Shown piece after piece: positions 41,590 through 51,415 of a stretch of DNA of 64,000 bases (position 1 is its first letter; every line of letters begins with the position of its first letter). The stretch covers positions 1,240,001-1,304,000 of the forward strand of contig JAFKAC010000001.1 of the NCBI GenBank assembly GCA_025766275.1, read 5' to 3'. Origin of the DNA: Lactarius indigo (Eukaryota > Basidiomycota > Agaricomycetes > Russulales > Russulaceae). The translations under genes were made by a program, and so were the position numbers. The notes under the pieces are model-generated. The model was not told the DNA's origin and did no database searches. It saw nothing but the letters and a program-made list of their open reading frames with translations.

Positions 41590-41679
41590 TCACCTCTCAG
41601 ATCTCAGGCTCCTAGTTCGCCGCGTCTCCCTTTTCCCATTTGCCTCGACCTCATACATCACATTGGTTGACGCCCAGAA

Positions 41680-43657
41680 ATGGACTCGCCCGGCGCATAT
41701 GGGGTCGACGAGAAGACCCTGAATTTCCCACAGCCTGAACATTACGCAGAGCCCCCGGGAGGTCTGTTGGTCCACTTACTGTCTGGTGATCGTATTCTCA
41801 TTCGTATGCCCTTGCGTGTACCACGGACAGGGGAGAACAATGGAGGCTCTTCAGGAAAGCTGTGGTCGATGTGCCTTACGGAGACAGAGAAGAAGGATAG
41901 AGAGATGGCCGAGATGTGGAAGGGAGAAGCAGACACCGCCCTCATATTTGTACGTGCTCGTCCTACAATCCTTTACATATTCCCTTCTAACACACATGTT
42001 TAAGGCTGGCCTGTTCACGGCTGTCATCACCGTCTCCATCATTGAAAGCTACAAGTGGTTATCTCCCGATTCAGGTGAAGATACCGTCGATCTACTCAAG
42101 CAAATATCTCAACAATATTTCAACGCCTCCAATGGGATACCCGTCCAGGAAATCGCACAGAAGCAATTCACGCCATCGGGTAATGTCATCCTGGTCAACG
42201 TCACATGGTTCTGCAGTATGGTCATCTGCTTTTCTTGTTCGGTTGCCGCGACAATTACCCAACAATGCGCCCGACGGTATCTGTTGCTCACGCAGGGACG
42301 CGGTACACCTTACGAGCGTGCGCAATTACGAATGTTTATGTTCAATGGCCTTGGAATATTCCAGGTGGACCGAATCCTCCAGTTCCTGGCCATGGCCTTG
42401 CACGTATCCATCCTACTCTACTGCGTGGGTCTCGTCGGCTTTGTTCTCAGAGTCTACAAGAACGTCGGATTCGTCGCCCTCGGGATTCTCGCTATGACCG
42501 TTGTCTTATATGCATTCTTCACGGCTGTACCGATCTTTTGGATGCATTCCCCAATTGCCACGCCCTTCACTCCCCTCAGCTGGCGCGTATACCATGGTTC
42601 TTTGTTTGGTTTTTTTGCGACCATTCGCCGTATATTTCGTACCTTGTCTACAGTATGGCCTTGGACATCCCAGGCCGTGCGCTGGCTCGACGGACGGGTC
42701 CACAGGCATAGACAGAGGTTTTTTAACGGCCTACGGGGGACCCTGGAGCTCAACGCCACTGACGGCCTACTGGCGCCGGTGGCCGTGGAGGCGCTTCAAG
42801 TTGAAGAGACATTTACGGCTCTCGTCGAAAAAAACTCAGACAAGGAGATCGAAGACATTGCCGCATGGGTCCCAGAATTTTTCGACACTTATACTCCGTC
42901 GGGAGCCTCGATGGCAAATCCCCCCCTCATGACCGACCAGCCACCGACTAATCTCATCTTCGGTTCCCGTCTCCACCATCTCCTCAAGACATGTATATCA
43001 GGGGCCTTGGGTCTCGACGAAGGAAAGCGCAAGAGACGTCTGCAGGCGTGTCTGGAGTGTCTGTGGTACTGGGTAAAGGCGTACACTGGCAAGCAGAACT
43101 CGGTGCCCTTGCCGGCCCATTTCCCCCTTCCCAATCCCGACACAACTCGTCGCCTTCAGGCCGAACAGGACCCAACTGCCAGTATTACAGGACGATGTTT
43201 CGGCGCGTTGGTTGCAAAGAAACTTGCGGCCGACGTCAGCTCACCCTATTCAGATGTTCACTTCCGTGACGCAAAGCTAGGGTCCCTATCCGCCATTCTA
43301 GGGACCACGAGCACGGGAGTGGAGACTCTTCTTAGCCAGCCCGGCGCCATCGGTCTTGCGAACATCGTCTCCCTTACGTCGAGCGGGATGGACACCTTGG
43401 TCACGGAGAAGGTACCACCGAAAGTACTGAACATACTCCGAACAACTATCAACATTCTCCTCATGGACGACTTCCTGACTTCACCAGACATAGAACTGCC
43501 ACCGGATCTGGTAGCTTCCTTCCACGAGACATATTCTAACGCTCGACGATTACAAGCTCCTGATTGGTTAGTGGAGCAACTGAGACAGATATCGCAAAAG
43601 TTGTCTGTGGTCAGCGACGCGGGACGGACTAGACGTGACCTCTCAGGTGATGTTTGA
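41680..43657 (+). CDS. DUF6535 multi-pass membrane protein, copy 5 (617 aa, three exons), most canonical
   Basis: Exons 41680-41761 (82 nt, phase 1), 41831-41949 (119 nt) and 42005-43657; introns of 69 and 55 nt. The first intron has no stop in frame, but its removal gives the same phase and exon-2 length as in copies 2-4. The second has a TTCTAAC branch point and a GTTTAAG acceptor. After the splice the protein reads AGLFTAVITVSIIESYKWLS, the usual DUF6535 start of the membrane domain, which the tandem copies have lost. Further hydrophobic segments follow (TWFCSMVICFSCSVAATI, ALHVSILLYCVGLVGFVL, ALGILAMTVVLYAFF). The C-terminal half keeps IAAWVPEFF and GRCFGALVAKKLA. It is clearly more diverged than copies 1-4 are from each other. 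Confidence 0.88.
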
Positions 43658-43898
43658 ACTTTTTCAGATGACGGCATAATACCTCCTCTATTATCGCAAT
43701 TACGCGAGGGCTCGCTCAGTAGTACAGGATGAGAGGACGCGGTATGCCGGGCCACAATGTGTGCGTCGTACGACTTTTATCATTTCTCTTGCTTTCTGCT
43801 ATGCTACTGCACGCCTCTGTGCATATACGTCCTGTATCTGAATGCCTATGTAGTAACGACCCAACGAATTGTCGAAATTCGAAAGCACAACGGTCAGA
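43658..43898. other. 3' flank of copy 5
   Basis: It resembles 25388-25580 (CGACTTTTATCATTTCTCTTG; TTCTGCTATGCT…CTGCAC). This indicates a common downstream sequence for DUF6535 genes. It ends at the hAT-like insertion, whose direct repeat ACGGTCAGA spans 43890-43898. Confidence 0.5.
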
Positions 43899-45367
43899 AG
43901 TCTTTGACTTTTCGCATCGGTCCCACGGACCGGGCCGCTCGGACCGTTTTCCGCCACTCAGTTTTAAACTCCGTTTTTTTTTTTTTGACTTTGATATTTT
44001 ATTTCCAGAGTAAATAAAACTAAATAAAACCAAACAACACGTAAACAACGCGTTACGTTTGTGTTTGTGTATCAACACGTGTCGGATCCTGTGCCTACGC
44101 GCCCTCTCCCGCAACCCCCCCTTGCCTGCCCCCTCCCGTCCTTGCGCCCCCTCCACCGGCCCCTTCCCTTGTGCCCCCCCCTTCCGCGTGCCCTGTTGGC
44201 CATGGAGGGGTGGGGGCACAAATGGTGTGTGCGTGCACCTCCCTGCATCGCCGCATGGCCCCTTCCCTTACCCCTCCTTAGCCCGCCCCTTCCCATTGCC
44301 CCCCCTCTACCCCTGTTCACGCGTGAACAGGATACGCGAACAAGGACCGCGCAGGACAAGCCCCCCCCCTTTGCGACCCCGCCTCTGTTTGCACGCGGAC
44401 GGGAAGGGGCATGACCCCTTTGGCCCCCAACCCCTGTTTTCATGCAAAGGGGGCGCGGGAAAGGTGAGCCCCCCATTTATCTCCTTTCGTGCGCGCTCGC
44501 CCCCTTTTGCCCGCCCCCTCCACCTGTTCTGCGCAAAGGGGGCGCGGGAAAGGTAAGTCCCCCTCACTTGCCCCCTCCGCCCTCGTTCACGAGCAAACAG
44601 GACGTGAACGGGGACCACGCGGGACGAGACCCCCCCTTTCTGCCGCCTGCCCTCGTTTCGGCGCAAAGGAGGCACGCGAACCCAGAGCAGGAGCGACGTG
44701 CAGAACGGGAAAGGGGGTACGCAAATGGCCACACGCCCCCCTTCACGCCCACCTTTGCGCAGAACAGAGGGCCAGGGCGGCGCACAAGCCATGCAGAGGA
44801 TGACTGGGAGGGGGTGCGCGCCCGCGGGGGAATGGTGGGGGGTCACGCGCGAACGGGAGGGGTAGGCCGCGTGCAGCCCCAGAAGCGGCATGGGGGCCCC
44901 CTCCTCTTCTCCCGGTTTACACGCAGGGGGCGCGCAAACGAGGGGTGGCGCGGGAATGGGAAGAGCGCCACCCTTCACCCATATGTGCGCGCCCCCGTTC
45001 GTCCGAAGCGGGGGGCGCGTGGAGACCCGTGCCACCCCGCCCAGGTTGCCGCGCAGGGGTGACACGCGAACGGGGCGGGGGCACGCGGAATGGGGGGCGC
45101 GCACGTTTGCTCGTTTGCTCGGGGTATTGACTTGGACAAAAAAATAGTCTTTAGTTTATGTAATTTGTATTAGCTAATGATAATATCAATATCCTTCCCT
45201 AACCGAGGAATCACGTGTGCTAAACTTTGTAATATTATCTATTAGCTAATAGTTGCGAAATTCTTTGCTCGAGTAAGCAATGAAAATGTGTGTTTGGGCG
45301 GAGAGTAAAATTTGGGGCCGGTCCACAGCGGACCGGTCCGTGGGACCGATGCGAAAAGCAGCCAACT
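43899..45367. mobile_element. hAT-like non-autonomous DNA element, about 1.47 kb, with GC-rich hairpin core
   Basis: The ends carry an inverted repeat: CTTTTCGCATCGGTCCCACG on the left (about 43909) and its reverse complement, GGGACCGATGCGAAAAG, on the right (about 45341-45357), with further imperfect pairing inward. A 9-bp direct repeat ACGGTCAGA (43890-43898 and 45368-45376) flanks it; an 8-bp target duplication is typical of hAT elements, and the exact end is ambiguous by one base. AT-rich subterminal regions (43965-44040, 45140-45270) surround the GC-rich core. No transposase was found. Confidence 0.7.
44090..45115. repeat. GC-rich imperfect tandem/hairpin array inside the hAT-like element
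   Basis: Blocks of C-runs alternate with GCGCAAAGGGGGCGCGGGAA-type motifs every 60-100 bp. Many form local inverted repeats: CCCCTGTTTTCATGCAAAGG, CCACCTGTTCTGCGCAAAGG and the perfect palindrome TGTTCACGCGTGAACA near 44318. Long ORFs on both strands here are composition artefacts. Confidence 0.65.
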
Positions 45368-45376
45368 ACGGTCAGA

Positions 45377-46959
45377 TACTTCGGAGTCTGAACACTGACT
45401 CACTGAGTCCAATTCAGGGATGGCCCGTCAACGACAGACGTCAAACGCGAATATTGGGCGCTGTCAAATGATTCTGGAATACTGATTGGGAATGTGCAGT
45501 GTTCTCATACAAATCGAGTTAGAATAGGTGCGACCGAAATGCGAGCGTGGGCGTAATGCTGCTGTCAGACTGACATGGAAGTGTGATCGGTAGACACGCA
45601 ACTCGGAATCGATCTGAATTGATTTACGCAAAAAAACAAAAAACAATCACTATACAACAGTATACAGTGCTTGAAACTTGAATTGTGAAGAGCCGTCGCA
45701 CCCCATCCATTCATATTACACCGTCTTGACAAGTATGGATAATTCATCGGACCACGGACCTTGTGAAACAATACTCGGCGGAACATCTGGAATATTGTGA
45801 ATGTGCCTATTGACACCGGTACCACCTTACTGGACCAGGTGTCGTCATCAATGTGAAGGTGATCGGTCGTTCGCGCCACGAGATTAGGTGCTACTCGTGC
45901 AACATTCCGAACCTGACCTGGAACCGCGTTTGATCTGGGGAGTAGGGTTTACCCATCCTTGGGGGGGCAAGTTGGGGGCACTTACATTCAGTGGACCCGA
46001 TAAAGTCCCGCTGTTCTTACAGGCATGCTCTTTGGAGATTCTCGACAACTTCCTAGAATCCTAGTCAACAAGTCGCCCATCAAGCTGCGGGCGGATATAG
46101 AGTATAGTATATATACTTATTTGTCTACGGCAGCATCACGATATCAACTCATTCCCCACGCCACCGCATTTCACTCTCCTCGATGCCGTCATGGTATTAA
46201 CCATACTCCCGCGTGGCTATTCACAATCTGCCTCCCCCACGCCGCACTCGCACGTAAAAGCCCAAGCTGACTCAGTCACGCGCACTCACGTGCGCACCTA
46301 CTGAAGGCAGGAACTTAGCATCGACGTGCTGGGGGATCCCCGCGCGGATAGAAACATCAGGGGGTCCCCTCGGGGAGATTGTCGGTCTCATCTCGCTACG
46401 TCCCGATAGGACGTGTGAGTATACCTACTCACTGCATGGGCACCTTTTGACCTTAAGATGGGGTTGGTGCGCCAGAACAGGAACCAGCGCTGTCGTTCCC
46501 AATGAGGCGAAGAAGTGTGCTTCGCCGGCACCGACAGGTTCAAGAAGCCCCATTCCTTGGGCCTGCGACTTGAAATGGGATCACTGCGCCGGTCCACGTG
46601 GTTATCATAGAAAGAGCAGCAGTCCGAATGCGCGTGTGCGTTGCACGAAGGTTGGATAGGTGCCGTGTAGCACGGATGGAAACGCGTGAGAAGTGAAGGT
46701 GCTGAACGAGTCACGAGGGAAGCTGAGCGTCGCGAACATGGTACAATAGGGACCTATTTTCAAGATTCGGGACTCGTAAAGTTCTAATCCAGATATCAGT
46801 TCCAGCAGCTGGAAATCCGTGCTTTCTGTGTTGCAAGTCGCAACCATCTGTCGGCGGATACGCCATTACAATAACCTAAGAGCAGGCACTCGACCTGCCG
46901 GAGAAAAGGACTGCCCAGGATGTTAACGGGTACTGTACAAGTACTGACACTGACTGCCT
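45377..46959. other. Intergenic, no gene recognised
   Basis: Short non-conserved ORFs only. A TATA-like run (TATAGTATATATAC near 46100) has no convincing gene after it. Confidence 0.35.
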
Positions 46960-47101
46960 CTCCGCTAGACAACTCACTGGCATTGTTCGTGACATCCATT
47001 GACGCGTTTCACATCTACCCAGACCGCCAATATGGATGAATAAACATTCCGGAACATTTTTTTGCCCAAAATCCGCCGTTACATCTCCATGCGACAAGTT
47101 C

Positions 47102-47430
47102 CTAGCGGAAACAACGGAAACATACGAACCAATGGCAAATCCCAATCAAACAGAAACAACAGAAATGTGGGATAGCACATGCGAGTCCATCCTGGAAGCA
47201 CAAACCTGTTGGGTCAGTCGCACGTGGGTAAGCGATACATATTGGCGTCATACCTTGCACGCTCCCCCCCGCAGTCGCTCAGCTTTTCCACTCTGGGCTT
47301 CATTGTCGCTGGACCCAACTACCATTCCGGCTCCTGTGCTTGGCTGAACATTTGTTGTTACTGGCGTTTGCGACGACTCGTCATGACATGTATGTGCGGT
47401 GGGGGGGTATGCAGTGCTGGCGGGAGGCAT
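47102..47430 (-). CDS. Small cysteine-rich protein, copy 2 (88 aa, two exons)
   Basis: Exon 1 is 47430-47254 (59 codons, phase 0), intron 47253-47192 (62 nt, GTATGA…TTCCAG), exon 2 is 47191-47102, ending TAG. Exon 1 is closely related to copy 1 (MPPASTAYPPTAHT, SGKAERLRGG). Exon 2 gives DGLACAIPHFCCFCLIG and ICHWFVCFRCFR: Cys-rich and hydrophobic, with fewer Cys (7) than copy 1 and a different frame choice at the splice site. A TTATAAATA box lies about 90 bp upstream. The role is unknown; a small membrane-associated Cys-rich protein is the best guess. Confidence 0.6.
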
Positions 47431-47518
47431 TGTTTAGAACAAGGAGATGAAGGTAAGATTGTGAGGAATGACTGGCGCGAATCGATGTTGATGAGCACGT
47501 CCGACACTACATGTGGGG

Positions 47519-47527
47519 TATTTATAA
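47519..47527 (-). promoter_or_regulatory. TATA box of cysteine-rich copy 2
   Basis: TTATAAATA on the minus strand, about 90 bp before the ATG at 47430. No counterpart was found at copy 1. Confidence 0.5.
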
Positions 47528-47780
47528 GTTCGAAAATTAACACAGGAGGCCTGCCTGGTGAACCATGCACATCGGCACGTTGGCACGCTTGTGTTCACCG
47601 CAATGCCCGGGAGGTCCCATCTGGAGGCCCTGCGCTTCCTCGAGTGCCCATCTCGGGCCCAAGTTGAAGACTCCTTGTGAGACCACGCAAAGATCAGTTT
47701 TGAATCTCTAAGGAGCGTTATTAGAGGAATGGAACGTGTGAGCCTGTACTGTGCTCGAGTTTCGATTGCATGAAGCGGAG

Positions 47781-48662
47781 ATAGACAAATAATCACAAAT
47801 TATGTAAGGGTCGAGGTCTTGGGTCGAGCGTGCGCGTCTCACGATAACAGCTGCATAACGACTTAACATACTGTAATTGAAGGGAGAGGCTGGACGAAAA
47901 ATTTACTATTATCTTAATGTTGATGATACGGTAAGTTATTATGTCGTCGCGGTATTGTCCAATTGAAGGCAAGGTCCAAGGTCGATCTTGTTTTTGATGA
48001 CAGGTCGCATTGACAGGTTGTGTCAGAAAGGTTGTGTCGATGGGTTGACCAATTCGGAAGATACTATAGCCAATTGTCTTCCCTTATTCACTGTCTCGCC
48101 CGCCGCATGGGCCGCAAGTGAGCCGTATGCTTGACTGTATGCCACGGGCCAGAAACCCACCGCATTACATAATAGCATCATTGGCCTTGTGGTCGGCTCT
48201 CTTGTCGGCTCTGCAAGGACTCCGAAATTTGGAAGGAAATTATTTCTGGGATGTCTCTTCTTGTGTCTCTTGGGATGTTGTCTCCACATGGGAGCGTAAA
48301 TGGGGAACACACTAGCTGTGTCACAGGTGCTAGTTCTGTGCGCAAAGTTCTATCACATAAGTCTACTCCAGAGCGAACCACGCCTTGTTGTAATGAAACA
48401 ACGTGGATGGTGCGCGGTGATGGTTATAGCAGGATCCAAATCGATAGACCCCTTCAACAAATACACAAGGTGCGGACTTGAAAGTTTACTAGTGGGGTTC
48501 ATAATTAAGTCAGAGGAAAAATGTTTTTAAAATTAGTTATGTCACAAGAATCGAGTTATAAAATAGTTGTCCCAACATATTGCTCGGCAGCGTTGCCATC
48601 CCTCCCAGTTCGAGCACGCACACTTTGCTCAAGATATATATACAACATCTCAGTCCCACGTC
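47781..48662. other. Intergenic with repeat C fragment
   Basis: 48330-48440 matches part of repeat C (GCGCAAAGTTCTATCACATA, CGTGGATGGTGCGCGGTGAT). The rest shows nothing recognisable. Confidence 0.45.
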
Positions 48663-48766
48663 ATGTCTCACAGTATGCAGTTTCCTTGCAATGGTGTGGC
48701 ACACCAGCCTGAAGCTGCGCTTGTTGAGCTGCGAGTCAAACTTCGTGAAGCATGGGACACTGAGAG
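48663..48766 (+). pseudogene. Possible first exon of a broken gene
   Basis: ATG 48663 opens MSHSMQFPCNGVAHQPEAAL and a Leu/Arg-rich stretch. It reaches a donor-like GTTAGT about 104 nt later, with a TATATATAC box about 30 bp before the ATG. The following GGGGTTTCTGAACCCGG sequence looks like foreign repeat DNA and no second exon is seen. Weak evidence. Confidence 0.25.
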
Positions 48767-48769
48767 TTA

Positions 48770-49102
48770 GTATATAACAGGGGTTTCTGAACCCGGTATG
48801 GCCCAAGGGTTCAGGCGGGTACGGAATTTGTGACCCTCACGAAACCCTTACCCAATGTCACGGGTCACAGGTTTCGTTGGGCACGCAGGTCACCGGACCA
48901 GGCGCTGCTGCAACATGTCAATAACCACCACAGCAACACTCATGTCCAATGCAGTCCTCGTCAACTGCATTCATTTGGTCCAGGAAACCCTCAAGAAGCT
49001 ACTAGGCTAAGTGGTCTTGCCATGTCATTTTAGCTGACTTTTAGCTAACTACAATATTGTGTTTTTTTTTTTTTTACTGTCTAGGTTTAAACACACTCTC
49101 TG
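48770..49102. other. Spacer before E3
   Basis: It contains AACCCGG/GGGTTCAGGCGGGTACGG-type sequence near 48785-48830 that may be a TE end, and a T15 run near 49060. No gene recognised. Confidence 0.3.
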
Positions 49103-49820
49103 TGTTACGGACTGGACTTGTTTTCAACTTCGCCTTAATTTCTTACTTACACTTACGTTCGCGGGAAAGTCTTTCCTTTCGTGGTTTTCCCTTTTTCGGA
49201 CTTGCTGCGCACTAGGAGCCTTAAGATTCTCTCCTAGTGCAAAGTGAGACAATGAGACACTCATTGTCCTTATAAGTCTTTATTACTACTATACTTGGGC
49301 TAAATGCACCCTTTTATGGCAGGTGTCTCACTTTTGTTGAAACTGAGACATGTCTCACTTGCCTTTTATATCCTTGTTTCTTCCCACACTTACTGCGGAT
49401 AGCTGTGCACACCTTCTTCTTTTTCCCGTGCCTGCTGCGGATTGCTGTACTTTCTTCTCACGCTTGCTGCGGATTGCTGTGTTACTTCTCACGCTTGCTG
49501 CGGATTGCGCTATTTGTTTGTTCCGCACAAACAAACCTTTTTCTATATAAGTCGTGGCCCTAGGTAGCTTGTATCCTTAGACTCGACTTCTTTACCATCA
49601 CAGTATACATTGTTTTCCCATTCCCTTGGGGTAACTCTCTGCTGAACCGTCGAACCTCTTGAACCCCCTTGAACTCCACTCACATCTTGAGTATTGTGTC
49701 ATACTCTGAGATCCTTGTTAACCACTTAAACCTTGCCATTACCGGCTGAATCCTCGCTCATTGACATAGAAAGATCAGACTTGCTCACGCCGAGCTGAAC
49801 GTTCCTACTGTAACGTTACA
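49103..49820 (+). repeat. E3 5' LTR
   Basis: 718 bp. Internal repeats of about 31 bp (CTTGCTGCGGATTGC, near 49430-49510) precede the TATATAA box. Confidence 0.95.
49544..49589 (+). promoter_or_regulatory. E3 core promoter and self-primer motif
   Basis: TATATAA (49544-49550) lies 35 bp upstream of AGACTCGACTT (49579-49589), the exact reverse complement of the PBS. Confidence 0.75.
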
Positions 49821-49822
49821 TT

Positions 49823-49833
49823 AAGTCGAGTCT
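49823..49833 (+). promoter_or_regulatory. E3 primer-binding site (self-priming)
   Basis: AAGTCGAGTCT, 2 nt after the 5' LTR, is complementary over 11 nt to the motif at 49579-49589. Confidence 0.8.
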
Positions 49834-51415
49834 CTCCACCCTGGCTTCAAAACTAGGAAGCAGGAGCCGTTCCCAGTTCAAACCAGAATTCATCACCAGA
49901 AGAACAGAAGACGATCTCTCTGACAACATCAAGGGAGTAGCCATCTGGAAAACCTACGACGAAACTGAAGGATATTACGTTTGGAGCAAAGAAGACAACG
50001 GATATATTCCTATTGAATACATAGAAGACAAACGACTTTGGGTAGTCATCGCACAATCAACCAAAGACCACAAGTGGTTCTCTGTCAAACCAGTACCACT
50101 AGAATTCGGACTTGGCCCATATAGAAACAACCCAGTTGGCATAGTTGTCGACTCAGATACAGAAGAACCTGCTCAGGATTCGGATCAACATCAATCCCCT
50201 GTTGCATCAGTGGAAGCTACGTCAGGTGTCCCCTCTTTAGCCCCACAAGAACCCATAGATTCAGGTGCTCGCACACCAACAAACTCAAGCATTAGAATGA
50301 CAAGCACAGCCACACAAATCAACACCTCAATCACCCACACCCCTAGTGGAGGTGGCAGTAGCAAAAGTGGAGGTGGAGGTGGAGGTGGAGGTGGAGGCGG
50401 AGGTGGAGGTGGAGGCGGTGGAGGAATCCCTGCTGGAAGAGCCCCACCTTTAGCCCCCCCTCCTGCCGGAGATAAATTAACAGGCCTACCACCAAAAGAA
50501 TTCACTGGAGACCGAGCCCACAGCAAGAAATTCCTAAAAGAGTTCACCTTCTACCGGGCCCTCAATGGATCAATCGAGCAAATGAGAAACCCCTATCTCA
50601 GATGCATTGTCTTCCTCTCCCTAATACGAGGAGACTTGGTTGATGACTGGGTTATGGAACAAAGTGACTGGCTTACCGATGAACTTGCTGGAGGACGGGC
50701 TACAACAGAAGAAGACCTGTGGATCACCATCCTAGATCGCTTCCAGGCTGCTTACACCGACGTTGCGGAGAAGCAGAAGGCACAAAAGGCACTCCAAGCA
50801 GTCAAAATGGAGAATGGAGACCTTGATACCTATATTGCTCAGTTCGCTGCCCTTGCAAAGAAGGCAGGATATGGTGCAGACGAAGAAGGAACCCTGGATA
50901 TTTTCTCACGGGGTCTACCTGAAAAACTGGTCAGGAACATCATACAGTTCGACCACCCAGATGACTGGAAAGAATGGACCCAATCAGCCAGAAAGCACCA
51001 TCAAGACTTCATCAATCTCCAAAATCGCTTCGGAATCAAAAAAGAAACTAAAGCCGGATTCACAAAAGGGCAATGGAACAATGCCTTTAAAATCAAACCA
51101 CGTGACCCAAATGCGATGGACATAGGAAGAACTCAAAGAGGAGCTGCAGGAAGAGCAGCCCTCACTGAAACCGAAAAACAGAAGCTCCAAGCAGAAGGGC
51201 GCTGTTTCCGTTGCAAGAAACAGGGGCACATATCGCGAAACTGCCCTGACAAACCAGCCAAACTCGCAGAAGCATCAACTACACCCTCTGCACCATCCAC
51301 CACAAAAACCAAAGAGGAACTAGCAAATGAGATGTGGGGGACTCTGATGGCACAGAGTGAGGAAGTGCGAGCACTGCTCGTAGAGAAAGCCTTTGCTGAG
51401 AAGGATTTTTCGTAG
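49823..51415 (+). CDS. E3 gag, open frame without an upstream ATG
   Basis: The frame is open from the end of the 5' LTR to TAG at 51413-51415. The first ATG after the predicted transcription start is at 50297, in frame, about 150 codons in. The upstream part (FKPEFITRRTEDDLSDN, KTYDETEGYYVW) is similar to E1 Gag, so it is probably translated. A poly-Gly tract from a GGTGGA repeat (about 50346-50430) is followed by the capsid-like gag domain (about 50480-51000; WITILDRFQAAYTDVAEK) and a CCHC knuckle CFRCKKQGHISRNC (about 51200-51245). Intact as far as seen. Confidence 0.85.
   Translation, partial: KSSLSTLASKLGSRSRSQFKPEFITRRTEDDLSDNIKGVAIWKTYDETEGYYVWSKEDNGYIPIEYIEDKRLWVVIAQSTKDHKWFSVKPVPLEFGLGPYRNNPVGIVVDSDTEEPAQDSDQHQSPVASVEATSGVPSLAPQEPIDSGARTPTNSSIRMTSTATQINTSITHTPSGGGSSKSGGGGGGGGGGGGGGGGGGGIPAGRAPPLAPPPAGDKLTGLPPKEFTGDRAHSKKFLKEFTFYRALNGSIEQMRNPYLRCIVFLSLIRGDLVDDWVMEQSDWLTDELAGGRATTEEDLWITILDRFQAAYTDVAEKQKAQKALQAVKMENGDLDTYIAQFAALAKKAGYGADEEGTLDIFSRGLPEKLVRNIIQFDHPDDWKEWTQSARKHHQDFINLQNRFGIKKETKAGFTKGQWNNAFKIKPRDPNAMDIGRTQRGAAGRAALTETEKQKLQAEGRCFRCKKQGHISRNCPDKPAKLAEASTTPSAPSTTKTKEELANEMWGTLMAQSEEVRALLVEKAFAEKDFS

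Larger units (their letters stand above)
46960..47780. repeat. Direct duplication, right copy (0.8 kb)
   Basis: The partner of 40080-40870, in the same orientation, carrying the paralogous cysteine-rich gene. Confidence 0.75.

Noticed and set aside
44059..45147. Several long ORFs (up to 265 codons) on both strands
   Set aside because: They lie in the GC-rich core of the hAT-like element, overlap in all frames and have Pro/Arg/Gly-biased composition; C-rich DNA lacks stop codons.
46388..46714. Overlapping 70- and 108-codon ORFs on opposite strands
   Set aside because: No recognisable motif, no splice or promoter support and no second copy in the window.
48775..48850. GGGGTTTCTGAACCCGG sequence as a DNA-transposon end
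   Set aside because: No inverted partner or target duplication was found in the window.
49430..49515. Regular repeats of about 31 bp in the E3 LTR that could suggest a CRISPR-like array
   Set aside because: There are only a few diverged repeats without unique spacers, and the same array is in the 3' LTR and the solo LTR; it is an LTR minisatellite in a eukaryote.
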